41,976 bases of DNA, from positions 1 through 41,976 of the forward strand of contig MERI01000180.1 in assembly GCA_001772005.1 (NCBI GenBank). The letters run 5' to 3'. Below the pieces are notes generated by a model. The model ran no database searches and was not told the DNA's origin. It saw only the letters and a program-made list of their open reading frames with translations. The stretch is from Betaproteobacteria bacterium RIFCSPLOWO2_12_FULL_62_58. GTDB taxonomy: Bacteria > Pseudomonadota > Gammaproteobacteria > Burkholderiales > SG8-41. Shown piece by piece: positions 34,123 through 41,976 of this stretch. Every line of letters starts with the position of its first letter. Position 1 is the stretch's first letter. A program made the translations under genes and the position numbers.

Positions 34123-35373
34123 CTAAATCGTCATCTCCAGACAATACACGCCTCCGCCGAAGCGGTCGACGGCGAACACGATCCTTCGGTCATCCACGAA
34201 AACGTCATTGATCTGGGATGACCCCTTCGGCGCGAGCTTGGGTGTGCCCGGCACGAAGTATGCGATCTCGCGCGGCTGCAGCGGGTTGGAGACGTCGTAG
34301 GCACGCACGCCGCCGTTAAAAAACGTTCCCAGCACGATGTGATCCGAGCGCCACGAGCACGGGCCCGGATAATTCTCGTGCAGGTTGTGCGCGCCAAAGC
34401 GCCCCCCGCGTTTGCTGAACACCTCGACCGGAGGCAGCGGCAGCGTAGCCACCGGCACGAGATTGGTCTCGTCGCGCCCGTCCACTACCCACGCGAGCTT
34501 GGGCCAGTCCTCTCCGCCGTCTTTGACGCACTCGTCGGTGACGATGATGGTTCCGTTCTTGTTGAACAGCGGCATCACCGTGTGCGTGAATCCGTTGTAG
34601 GGCGGGGAATGGCGCCAGCGCGTGACCTGCCGCGGCCGCGACTTGTCGCTGATATCGAGGATGATCGTTCCGCCGTCGATGTAGCCGATATAGGCACGGT
34701 CCGGGCGCTGCGGATACACGTTGGTGTTGTGAGGACGGTAGCCGCCGTCGAACCTGGGGTGCCGCGGCGGCGGCGGCTCGGCGTCGCCCTTGCGGGTACC
34801 CGGCAGCCACCAGCGCCCGACTTCCACGGGCTTCGCCGGGTTGCGCACATCGATGATCTGGTAGAACTGGTCGTCTTTCGGGTGGCTCGGTTCGAAGTCG
34901 GGCGCACCCGAAGTGAGATGCACGTACTCGCCGTCGACAAACCAGACGCAGTGCGCCCCGCGCGAGTTCGGGCCCGAACGATCGAAGTGCGAGATCAGCT
35001 TCGGCGCTTCCGGTTTGCTGATATCGAACAGGTCGAAGCCCGCGGGCTTCAATCCCCATTCCTTCGTCTGGTAGGCGACCACCATCAGATCTCCCACCAC
35101 GTCGAGCGAGTTCGACCGCACTTGGGCGTGCGGCAAATCGGTCTGGACCACCATTTTCGGGTTGCGTGGGTCGGTCACGTCCACCGCGGTGAAATTCTTG
35201 GGCGCCGACTCGTGCGCCATCCAGAAAATGCGGCGTCCATCCCTGGTTGCCTGCATGTTGGTGCCTTCGCCGATGCCCCCGAACCCCGCCAGTTCGTGGT
35301 GGCCGATCAGCGTCATGTTGTAGGCCAGGTGGGTAGCCTGCGCGCCGGGTCGCAAAGATCCTTCGACTGCCAT
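34123..35373 (-). CDS. LVIVD-repeat beta-propeller protein
   Basis: 416 residues with repeated blades of the form FTAVDVTDPRNPKMVV, FDLFDISKPEAPKLI, YQIIDVRNPAKPVEVGRWW, TIILDISDKSRPRQVTRW and VRAYDVSNPLQPREIAYF. No signal peptide is visible. The family has no known biochemical activity and may be a binding scaffold; conserved His-rich patches (RGAHCVWF, GAHNLHENYPG) could form a metal site. Upstream lies a dispersed palindrome. Neighbouring oxidoreductases and Bug genes suggest a role in organic-acid metabolism, but nothing specific supports it. Confidence 0.8.
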   Translation of the reverse strand: MAVEGSLRPGAQATHLAYNMTLIGHHELAGFGGIGEGTNMQATRDGRRIFWMAHESAPKNFTAVDVTDPRNPKMVVQTDLPHAQVRSNSLDVVGDLMVVAYQTKEWGLKPAGFDLFDISKPEAPKLISHFDRSGPNSRGAHCVWFVDGEYVHLTSGAPDFEPSHPKDDQFYQIIDVRNPAKPVEVGRWWLPGTRKGDAEPPPPRHPRFDGGYRPHNTNVYPQRPDRAYIGYIDGGTIILDISDKSRPRQVTRWRHSPPYNGFTHTVMPLFNKNGTIIVTDECVKDGGEDWPKLAWVVDGRDETNLVPVATLPLPPVEVFSKRGGRFGAHNLHENYPGPCSWRSDHIVLGTFFNGGVRAYDVSNPLQPREIAYFVPGTPKLAPKGSSQINDVFVDDRRIVFAVDRFGGGVYCLEMTI

Positions 35374-35400
35374 TTATCTTCCTTTCTGTGTGATGCGCCA

Positions 35401-35434
35401 AGGAGTTCGTCGGATTTCGACCCGACAAACTCCT
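35401..35434. repeat. Dispersed palindrome, copy 2
   Basis: AGGAGTTCGTCGG and CCGACAAACTCCT pair with one mismatch around an 8-nt loop. The right arm is the same as in the hairpin before mtnA (10140-10175). It lies in the 180-nt gap between the LVIVD-repeat gene and the dehydrogenase gene. Confidence 0.7.
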
Positions 35435-35554
35435 AAGGCAAAACCGCCTGCCGAAAAACAGCAAGAACGGGCCAAAAAAAGCTCATCTCGACGCCACCCC
35501 TCTCCCCGATCGCACGGCAAGAGACCGGCTTCTGTCCAGCCTCATCGGAAATCC

Positions 35555-36508
35555 TCAGGCGGTTTTGCGTTTAGCAGCCCGCCGCCCCGCGGAGCGCGGC
35601 AGGCTGCTCCGCAGTCCGGCGCGTTTTCGCAAAACCGCATGGATTGCCGCGGTGTCGTGCCTGCCCCATCCCTGTCTGAGCGCGGCGGTGTAGAACGGGA
35701 TACTGGCATCGAACAGCGGCGTCGGGCATTTCAGCCGTCTCACGAACGCCCGGATGATATCGATGTCCTTCTGGTAGATCTGCGACTTCATATGGGGCGG
35801 CTCGTAACGGCCGGCCACCATCATCGGGCCGCGCACCTGGAACATGCGCGAGCTGCCTGCGCCATCGCCGATGACCCGGTACAGCAGCCCGAGGTCTATG
35901 CCCGCTCTTTCTCCTACCGCCATCGCCTCCGCGGCAGACAGGTTATGGATGGTCACCAGCAGGTTGGCGACGAACTTGAGCTTCGAACCGATGCCGAATT
36001 CGCCGCAATAATAGGTGGAACGCGCAAAGCCGTCGAATACCCCGCGGCAGCGGTTGAAGGCACGGCGGTCACCGCTCGCATAGACCGCGATGTCTTTCGC
36101 GGCGGCCTGGGCCCCGGTGCCGCTGATCGGACAATCGAGCAGGCACGCGCCGCGCCGCGCCAGGCGGCGGCGGAGTCTTTCTTTCAGCTCGAGCGTCATC
36201 GTGCTTGCCTCAATGACGATGGTTCCAGGCCGGACGCCCGCCGCAATGCCGTTCTTGCCGAAAAATGCTTCCTCCATCGCGGCCGGCGACGGCAGCGAGG
36301 TGATGATGACCTTCGCCCGCGACGCGACCTCCGCGCATGAGCTTGCGGCCTGCCCGCCCATTTGCCTAAAAGCCCGCACTTGCGCGACGACCGGGTCGTA
36401 GCCCACCACGGGGAAGCGCGCGGCGAGCAGGTGCTTCGCGAAGGCGCCGCCCATGATGCCGAGGCCGACCTGGCCGATCAGTTGCCTGCTGGCTTTCCTT
36501 GTCTTCAT
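35555..36508 (-). CDS. Beta-hydroxyacid dehydrogenase (HIBADH family)
   Basis: 317 residues. The N-terminal Rossmann domain has VGLGIMGGAFAKHLLAA; the substrate loop is DCPISGTGAQAA; the catalytic lysine lies in GIGSKLKFVANLL, followed by the conserved N-x-x-x-A-E motif region (HNLSAAEAMAVGERAGID). The end is basic (SAGRRAAKRKTA). Such enzymes oxidise 3-hydroxy acids (3-hydroxyisobutyrate, tartronate semialdehyde and relatives) with NAD(P). It has no close operon partner; a Bug gene on the same strand begins about 1 kb upstream. Confidence 0.88.
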   Translation of the reverse strand: MKTRKASRQLIGQVGLGIMGGAFAKHLLAARFPVVGYDPVVAQVRAFRQMGGQAASSCAEVASRAKVIITSLPSPAAMEEAFFGKNGIAAGVRPGTIVIEASTMTLELKERLRRRLARRGACLLDCPISGTGAQAAAKDIAVYASGDRRAFNRCRGVFDGFARSTYYCGEFGIGSKLKFVANLLVTIHNLSAAEAMAVGERAGIDLGLLYRVIGDGAGSSRMFQVRGPMMVAGRYEPPHMKSQIYQKDIDIIRAFVRRLKCPTPLFDASIPFYTAALRQGWGRHDTAAIHAVLRKRAGLRSSLPRSAGRRAAKRKTA

Positions 36509-36614
36509 ATGAGGTCCGTGGCTTCCTGCTTTCCCTGGATCCCGGCTCCCGGCTGACTACATGCCGGGACAGGCTTTGCCGAGATGATCGCGCGTGTGCT
36601 ATCGCGTCGCACAG

Positions 36615-37598
36615 TTACTTCGCGAGCCCGAGAAAGGTCATGACGCCCTTCAGTTCGCTGTACTGCGCCTCGAGGAACTTGCGCATATCCGCCGATCCCC
36701 TGAAACTGCTGTCCCACTGGTTTTTCTCGGCGATCTTCTTGAATTCATCGCTTTGCACTACCCGTCGCAGCACCCCTTCCCAGTAGGCGACCTGTTCGGG
36801 GGTTATCCCCTTCGCGCCGATCATGCCGCGCCAGTTTTCGAACACGCCTTTGTAGCCGAGTTCCGGCCAGGTTGGCGTCTGCGCATAAACGCCGCCCATG
36901 CGCCGGGGAGAAGTCGTGGACAGCGCCCGCAGCTTGCCGGCTTCGACCTGCGCCGCAACGTTGACGGTGCCGGCGACGGCCAGGTCCACGTGCCCGCCGA
37001 GCACTGCGGTCACCGCCTCGCCGGAAGAATTGAAACTCACCAGCTTGATCTTGCTCATGTCGATGCCGGCCGACTGGAGCGGCAGCCCGGTCGCGATGTG
37101 GTGGGTGCCGCCCGCGGCGCTGCCGAGCGCAACGCTGATCGATCCGGGATCCTTCCTGAACGCCTCGAGGAGATCCTTGCCGGTCTTGATCGGTGAATCC
37201 GCCCGTACCGCGAACGCAATGGACTCGGTTAGCAGAACACCCAGCGTGGTGAAGTCGGTATAGGTGAGCTTGAGGCGCCCGTTGATATGGTTGGTCAGAA
37301 TCGTCGCGGAGGTAATGCTCAGATAATATGGATCGCCCGGGTGCTGATTGAGAAAATTGTAGGCGACCGCGTGCGCCCCGCCCGAGCGGTTGGCCACGGT
37401 GCTGGACACGGGGACCAGCTTGAGCTCGTCCCACAGCCGCTGCACGGTCCGGCCGAAGGTGTCGAGCGATCCGCCGGCGGTGGCGGGCACGATCAGTTCC
37501 ACGTTGCGTTCGGGGTTCCATCCTTGCGCCAGTGCGCCGCACGACAACATCGCGGCCGAAACAGAAACTGCAGCAACCAGCAAATGACCTCGATTCAT
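36615..37598 (-). CDS. Bug-type TTT periplasmic solute receptor (divergent subgroup)
   Basis: 327 residues with a signal peptide (MNRGHLLVAAVSVSAAMLSC, cleavage near GALAQ). It shares with the Bug at 7.0-8.0 kb the W-x-P-x-x-N-x-E start, IVPATAGGSLDTFGR, VSFNSSGEAVTAVLGGHVD and AQYSELKGVMTFLGLAK, features missing from the other four Bugs. The AGGSLD loop is shorter than the usual AGGGSD, so ligand choice may differ. GGAGTGGAGCC precedes ATG 37598. The bicupin gene upstream on the same strand ends 74 nt before its start, so the two are probably one transcription unit. Confidence 0.9.
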   Translation of the reverse strand: MNRGHLLVAAVSVSAAMLSCGALAQGWNPERNVELIVPATAGGSLDTFGRTVQRLWDELKLVPVSSTVANRSGGAHAVAYNFLNQHPGDPYYLSITSATILTNHINGRLKLTYTDFTTLGVLLTESIAFAVRADSPIKTGKDLLEAFRKDPGSISVALGSAAGGTHHIATGLPLQSAGIDMSKIKLVSFNSSGEAVTAVLGGHVDLAVAGTVNVAAQVEAGKLRALSTTSPRRMGGVYAQTPTWPELGYKGVFENWRGMIGAKGITPEQVAYWEGVLRRVVQSDEFKKIAEKNQWDSSFRGSADMRKFLEAQYSELKGVMTFLGLAK

Positions 37599-37672
37599 GG
37601 CTCCACTCCTCTGGATCAATTGAGTAGCGTGAATGTCGGGTTCCAGGTTTCCAGCACTCACGACTCACGGTT

Positions 37673-38518
37673 CTAGTTTGGTTTCATATGAATCCGAGCT
37701 TGCTCGGCTTCATCCGTCGTCATGTTGTCGATCCGGTTTTCGAGATAAGGCGTGGAGCACACCAGCACATACCGCGCGAACGGCGATTTTACCTGCAGCT
37801 GATACGCCGCGCCACGCGGGACATGAATGATGTCCCCGTTGGCGACGAACCTGGCTTGCCCGTCCGACTGCGCCTGCAGCTTCCCGCTCAGGACATAGAT
37901 GAACATCTCACGCCCGGCCTGCATTTGGGGTTCGTCGTAGCCTGAGGGCACTTCGAAGAACCCGAACGCGAGCCGCTCTCCTTCTATCCAGTTTACCCGC
38001 CGCGCCGAGCAACGCGGCGCGTCGAGCGTTTCCACGATCGGGTAAAAGCAGGTGTTGAGACCCTCGACGATCGCCTGTGATTTTCCCTGCGCTTTCTGGT
38101 GCTTGTCACGATCTCCGACGTTGTATTTCTTGTTGACCTCGTTCACCGTCATCGCCTTGTCCGGCACGGCTTCGTCTTCGGCCAGCCCGACCACGGTCCA
38201 GGTCTTGTCCTTGATGTAGAGATACTGGCAGGGGCCGTCCTCGGTCGCCTTCATCGAATGGCGGGCGTAGGCCGGCGCATGCACGAACGTTCCGGGGCCG
38301 ACAATGCGCCGATCCTTGCCGACGATGGCGTTGATCTTGCCGCGAACGGGAAAAATCAGCAGTTCGTTGGGATGGTAGTGCAGCTCGGAACCGGTGCCTG
38401 CGGTCTTGTGCAGCAGGCAGAAATACATGTATTTGCCCTCGATCACGGGGGCCTTGCCGGTGGACAAATGAGGCGTGAGGTAGTTGCTTTCCAGATCCTC
38501 AAAGCGGTAAAACGGCAT
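37673..38518 (-). CDS. Bicupin protein
   Basis: 281 residues with two cupin domains. The first contains ELHYHPNELLIFPVRGKINA and GTFVHAPAYARHSM; the second contains EMFIYVLSGKLQAQSDGQAR and GDIIHVPRGAAYQL. The first keeps two histidines of a metal site (HYHPNE, then a later His); the second has fewer. Double-cupin enzymes often cleave aromatic or diketone substrates or isomerise sugars; here the reaction is unknown. ATG 38518 is preceded by GGAG. It sits upstream of a Bug gene on the same strand, so it may act on the imported compound. Confidence 0.78.
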   Translation of the reverse strand: MPFYRFEDLESNYLTPHLSTGKAPVIEGKYMYFCLLHKTAGTGSELHYHPNELLIFPVRGKINAIVGKDRRIVGPGTFVHAPAYARHSMKATEDGPCQYLYIKDKTWTVVGLAEDEAVPDKAMTVNEVNKKYNVGDRDKHQKAQGKSQAIVEGLNTCFYPIVETLDAPRCSARRVNWIEGERLAFGFFEVPSGYDEPQMQAGREMFIYVLSGKLQAQSDGQARFVANGDIIHVPRGAAYQLQVKSPFARYVLVCSTPYLENRIDNMTTDEAEQARIHMKPN

Positions 38519-38926
38519 GCCATCTCCACACAGAACGGGATTCAGATTGTGGCCGCGGGTAATACGAGGCAGCGCGCCCGCGCGCGATGAACTTCCTTGC
38601 GTAATGCTAACACGCGCATGCGTGCCGGACAATTTTCACGCGCCGGTCGACGCCGCTTGATCTCAATGTGCAACCCGTGCGGGCGCCGCGCCTGACAAAC
38701 GCGCGACAGTCGCATCGATCCCTGACTATGCCGGCTGATAACAAACTGGCATGAATCAACGCTTGCGTCAACCTTTCGTAAAGGCATCGGCTCGATTGAG
38801 AAATGATACTTGTCAGGTATGCGTGATACTCGCTACCATTCGCATCTGGCATTCTTCTCAAGGGCGCCCTGCGCGGCGCCCGACTATGGTCACCTTCAGA
38901 AACGAAACGCAAGCAAAGGGCCGTCA
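38519..38926. other. Intergenic region between divergent bicupin and dehydrogenase genes
   Basis: 408 nt without a recognisable gene. Near its right half ATAC-N7-GTAT (within TGATACTTGTCAGGTATGC, about 38804-38822) forms a dyad, and GATACT recurs at 38825; together they could be a regulator site for the rightward dehydrogenase pair. No regulator gene is adjacent. Confidence 0.35.
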
Positions 38927-40006
38927 GTGAAACAAATCAACGTTGGGATCATCGGCACCGGCTGGTGCGGGGGGATACGGGCGGAAGCCTGCGCCGCCAA
39001 TCCTCTTGTGAAAAGCCTGCACCTCGCCGAAACGCGCCCCGAGCGGCTCGCCGAAGTCGCCAAAGCCACCGGCGCGCAAACCGCGACGGCCGATTATCGC
39101 GACATTATCCGCAACGACGCGATAGACGCGGTATTGATCTCGGCCACGCCCGAGCATCTGCACTACCCGATGGCGCGCGACGCCTTGCTTGGGGGCAAGC
39201 ACGTGTTCCTCGAAAAGCCGATCGCGCTCGAGTTGCACGAAGCTGACGAACTGATTGCGCTCTCGCGCAGCGGCCAGCTCAAGTTCACCGTCGGCTATTC
39301 GCAGCGTTTCAATCCGAAATTCGCCTACGTCAAAAAATGCGCGACGGACGGCACCCTCGGGAAGCCGGTGAGCGCGCTCGTGAGCCGCCATATCGGGCGC
39401 AGTCTCGGCAAGAAGATCACCGGCAGGTCCAAACTGTCCCCGGCCGCGATGGAGGCCACGCACGATCTTGATTTCATTCTCTGGTGCCTTGAGCCGGCAA
39501 AGCCGGTGCGGGTATATTCCCAGGTCAATTATGGCGCGATGAAGGCGGCAAGCGGCGCCGATGTCCCCGACACCCAATACATAACGATCACCATGGACAG
39601 CGGCGTCTCTTTTGTGATCGCCGCCGGCTGGAGCCTGCCGCCCGCGTATCCCAATTTTGCGATGACGTGGATCGAATTCATAGGCACGGAAGGCGCCTTG
39701 TTCATCGACGACACGCACCGCGACTCGATGCTCACGACTGTGCAGAAAGGCATCGTACACCCGATGTCGACCATGCCCGGCGAGCGCGTCGAGCATACCT
39801 ACGCCGGTCCGATGGCCAGCGAAACGGTGCATTTCATAGAGGCGGTCGCGTGCGATCGTCCGGTGCTGGTGACGCCGGAGCAGGCGCGGCAGGTGATGGA
39901 GGTCTACATCGCGGCAGACATTTCTGCCGAGCGCAACGAGCCGGTGTCGCTGCCGCTGCCCGAGTCGCGAGCGTTTGCTGCTGGCGCAAGCGGCAGCAAA
40001 CGCTAA
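38927..40006 (+). CDS. Gfo/Idh/MocA-family oxidoreductase, first of a pair
   Basis: 359 residues from a GTG start (AAAGGG upstream). The N-terminal Rossmann domain has INVGIIGTGWCGGIRAEA; the family lysine is in HVFLEKPIALEL, the GYSQRFNPKF motif follows, and the catalytic histidine region is ATHDLDFILW. Members oxidise or reduce sugars, inositols and related polyols with NAD(P). The next gene, two bases on, encodes a second member, so they are co-transcribed and may form a heteromer or act in sequence. No sugar-specific neighbours help to define the substrate. Confidence 0.88.
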   Translation: MKQINVGIIGTGWCGGIRAEACAANPLVKSLHLAETRPERLAEVAKATGAQTATADYRDIIRNDAIDAVLISATPEHLHYPMARDALLGGKHVFLEKPIALELHEADELIALSRSGQLKFTVGYSQRFNPKFAYVKKCATDGTLGKPVSALVSRHIGRSLGKKITGRSKLSPAAMEATHDLDFILWCLEPAKPVRVYSQVNYGAMKAASGADVPDTQYITITMDSGVSFVIAAGWSLPPAYPNFAMTWIEFIGTEGALFIDDTHRDSMLTTVQKGIVHPMSTMPGERVEHTYAGPMASETVHFIEAVACDRPVLVTPEQARQVMEVYIAADISAERNEPVSLPLPESRAFAAGASGSKR

Positions 40007-40007
40007 C

Positions 40008-41126
40008 ATGACGAGAAAACAACCGAAACGCATCGGGCTCGCCATCGTCGGGGCGGGCCGTGTCGGCTTGATCCGGGGCGAGCTCGCCGCGCGCCACCCG
40101 CAGGTCGACTGGATCGGCATCGCCGAAAAGAACCCGGAGCGCGCGAAACTCGTCGCCGACAAGATCAGCGCCGATTTCGTCACCGCCGATCACCGCGAGT
40201 TGGTAAATCGGCCGGAAGTAAACGCAGTTGTTATCTCTACAGACGAGCATTTGCACGTTGATCCTATTATGGCCGCGCTCGAGCGCGGCCATCCGATGAT
40301 GATCGAGAAGCCGCTCGCCACCGATCTTGCCGAGTCTGCAAGCGTGCTCGCCGCGATCGAAAAAGCGGGCGTGGACGCGGTGATCGGCTATACCCAGCGC
40401 TTCCGCCGCCGCTGGCTGGTTGCCAAGGAAAAGGTGCGCACGGGGCAGCTCGGCGACGTGACGATGGTCACCTCGCGCGCCTTCATGAACCGGCTGGTCG
40501 CGATCGACAACTACCAGCGCAGCGACAATCCGGCGGAGATTTCCCCGATGGTGATTTCCGGCACCCACGCGCTCGACATCGTGATGTGGATGATGGAAGC
40601 CAAAACGCCGGTGGAAGTCTACGCGCGGTCGGTGGACAAGGCGTTGGGGCCGGACTGGAAAGGCATCGACGGCACCGGTTTCGTCATCACGTTCAGCGAC
40701 GGCAGCCTTTACCACGGGATCATTTCGTGGGCCCTGCCGGTGGTGTGGCCGGGCGCGGTGTATAGTCTCGAGGTCGGCATCGTCGGCGTCGAAGGCGTGC
40801 TCACCATCGATGATACCCATCGCGACATCGTGCTCGCCGTGAACAAAGCCCAGGGCGAAGGTTATGCGCCCGATCAGACGCGCCGCGTCGATTTCCTGAC
40901 CAGCTATCCGGTCGGCGACATGGCGCTGGGCGAGTTGCGCGGGCCGATGCGCGAGGAGACCAATTCCTGGTTGACGCGTCTGGCGCTGGGGCTCAGGACC
41001 CAGCACGCGACGGCGGCCGAAGGCCACAACCGGTTGATGCTCACCAAGGCGATCGATCTTTCGGCGCGGCTGAAGCGTCCGGTGAAGCTGCCCATCTCAC
41101 CCGAGGATGAGAAACAGACGGCCTGA
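40008..41126 (+). CDS. Gfo/Idh/MocA-family oxidoreductase, second of a pair
   Basis: 372 residues. The Rossmann loop is LAIVGAGRVGLIRGEL; the conserved lysine lies in PMMIEKPLAT, the GYTQRFRRRW motif follows, and the catalytic histidine region is GTHALDIVMWMM. ATG 40008 follows the previous stop by one base (TAACATG), a coupled pair. The two proteins share the family fold and the segment FIDDTHRD / TIDDTHRD, so they are probably tandem duplicates. The Bug gene downstream on the same strand begins 63 nt after the stop and likely belongs to the same operon, suggesting that the imported compound is the substrate or its precursor. Confidence 0.9.
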   Translation: MTRKQPKRIGLAIVGAGRVGLIRGELAARHPQVDWIGIAEKNPERAKLVADKISADFVTADHRELVNRPEVNAVVISTDEHLHVDPIMAALERGHPMMIEKPLATDLAESASVLAAIEKAGVDAVIGYTQRFRRRWLVAKEKVRTGQLGDVTMVTSRAFMNRLVAIDNYQRSDNPAEISPMVISGTHALDIVMWMMEAKTPVEVYARSVDKALGPDWKGIDGTGFVITFSDGSLYHGIISWALPVVWPGAVYSLEVGIVGVEGVLTIDDTHRDIVLAVNKAQGEGYAPDQTRRVDFLTSYPVGDMALGELRGPMREETNSWLTRLALGLRTQHATAAEGHNRLMLTKAIDLSARLKRPVKLPISPEDEKQTA

Positions 41127-41189
41127 TTGCGCGGAATGGCGAGCCCGGGCCGCAGCCGGGATGACTTGCAATCACAAGGGAGGATGAAC

Positions 41190-41976
41190 ATGAAAATCAT
41201 GTTGCGTGCCATGCTTCTGGCCACCGGTTTCGTCGCACTGCTCGCAGGAAACGCGCTGGCGCAGCAGGCGGCGAAGTTTCCCACCAAACCGGTGCGCTTG
41301 ATCATACCCTACGCTCCCGGCGGTGCGACGGATATCACCGCCCGCCAACTTCAGACGAGAATAAGCGATCTCTGGGGACAGCCGGTCATCGTGGACAACC
41401 GCCCGGGCGCCTCGGGCAACATCGCGCTCGAGCTGGCGGCGAGATCAGCGCCCGACGGTTATACGCTGTTCGTGGGCAACGTTTCGACCAATGCGATCAA
41501 TGAAACCACCTTCAAGTCGCTGAAAGTCAAGCCCTCGCGCGATATGACGGGCGTCACCAATCTGATTCAGCTGCCTCACCTCTGGGTCGTGAATCCCACG
41601 ATTCCCGCCTCGACCCTCAAGGAACTGGTGCAGCACGTAAAGAAATCCGGAGCACGCCTCAACTACGGGTCCGCCGGCGTCGGGGCGTATCCCCACCTCG
41701 ACGCGGTGAAGTTCCTGAAGATCGCGGGCATCGAGATGACGCACGTGCCGTACAGGGGCGGCGCGGGACAGATGATCCCGGCGATCATGGGTAACGAGGT
41801 GCAGTTCATGTTCATCAACATGGCGTCTTCGCTCCCGCACATTCGCACCGGCAGGATCAAGCCCCTCGCCATTACGACGGCCGAGCGGCGTCCCGAGTTG
41901 CCGAACGTGCCTACCACTGCGGAATCGGGCTTCCCCGGCGTCGGAACCAACGCCTGGAACGGCCTGTTCGCGCCGG
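41190..41976 (+). CDS. Bug-type TTT periplasmic solute receptor, 3' end beyond the window
   Basis: 262 residues are visible. A signal peptide (MKIMLRAMLLATGFVALLAG, cleavage near ALAQQ) is followed by FPTKPVRLIIPYAPGGATDI, VDNRPGASGNIALELAARSA, MTHVPYRGGAGQMIPAIMGN and TTAERRPELPNVPTTAESGF, all Bug hallmarks. The frame is open to the last base, where about 60 residues are missing. ATG 41190 has GGAGG at 6 nt; an in-frame ATG at 41184 overlaps that site. It follows the Gfo/Idh/MocA pair on the same strand. Confidence 0.92.
   Translation, partial: MKIMLRAMLLATGFVALLAGNALAQQAAKFPTKPVRLIIPYAPGGATDITARQLQTRISDLWGQPVIVDNRPGASGNIALELAARSAPDGYTLFVGNVSTNAINETTFKSLKVKPSRDMTGVTNLIQLPHLWVVNPTIPASTLKELVQHVKKSGARLNYGSAGVGAYPHLDAVKFLKIAGIEMTHVPYRGGAGQMIPAIMGNEVQFMFINMASSLPHIRTGRIKPLAITTAERRPELPNVPTTAESGFPGVGTNAWNGLFAP

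Noticed and set aside
34316-35464. Alternative minus-strand frame of about 382 codons over the LVIVD-repeat gene
   Set aside because: Arg-rich shifted frame of the real gene, which shows clear repeat blades in its own frame.

Overview
The window looks like a chromosomal segment of a GC-rich betaproteobacterium (Burkholderiales/Rhodocyclales-like). Two things point there: the housekeeping block tadA ... guaA-guaB, DUF4124, rnfH-ratA, smpB, qmcA-nfeD, and six periplasmic Bug-type solute receptors of the tripartite tricarboxylate transporter (TTT) family without any intact membrane partner, a pattern typical of that class.

Layout. (1) 1-2.4 kb: a GNAT acetyltransferase cut by the window edge, divergent from a two-domain aldolase/short-chain dehydrogenase. 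(2) 2.7-9.4 kb: a CysB-like LysR regulator divergent from a catabolic-looking run of MaoC-type hydratase, CaiB-type CoA transferase, ComA-like (phosphosulfolactate synthase family) protein, Bug receptor and ornithine cyclodeaminase-like protein, with remnants of tctA and of a second comA between them. (3) 10-12.3 kb: mtnA and a FabG-like reductase. (4) 12.5-25.4 kb: tadA and guaA-guaB on the minus strand, separated by about 9 kb of accessory DNA. That DNA holds an orphan HigA with a HigB stump, a TacA/TacT-like toxin-antitoxin pair, and a two-gene module (zinc-hook ABC-type ATPase plus HD/GHKL-ATPase fusion). The module is bracketed by two directly repeated fragments of an IS91-family transposase gene, and is followed by a Bug gene and a nitrile hydratase remnant. 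(5) 25.5-29.6 kb: DUF4124 protein, rnfH-ratA, smpB, qmcA-nfeD, a small conserved protein and an asmA stump. (6) 29.8-30.3 kb: a tRNA-Asn(GUU) gene split inside its anticodon by a 221-nt group I intron, a terminator, and an intron-less copy of the tRNA 3' half that looks like an attachment-site scar. (7) 30.5-42 kb: four more Bug receptors, a CobW-type GTPase, an LVIVD-repeat protein, a beta-hydroxyacid dehydrogenase, a bicupin and two Gfo/Idh/MocA dehydrogenases.

The most interesting items are the ATPase + HD-GHKL pair (a candidate defence/conflict system I cannot match to a named one), the intron-split tRNA-Asn with its intron-less partial duplicate, a palindromic repeat inserted in frame inside guaA, and several intergenic arrays of 7-nt repeats, one pair flanking a truncated four-helix-bundle gene between guaB and guaA. 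All functional statements come from reading the sequence; no database search was run.
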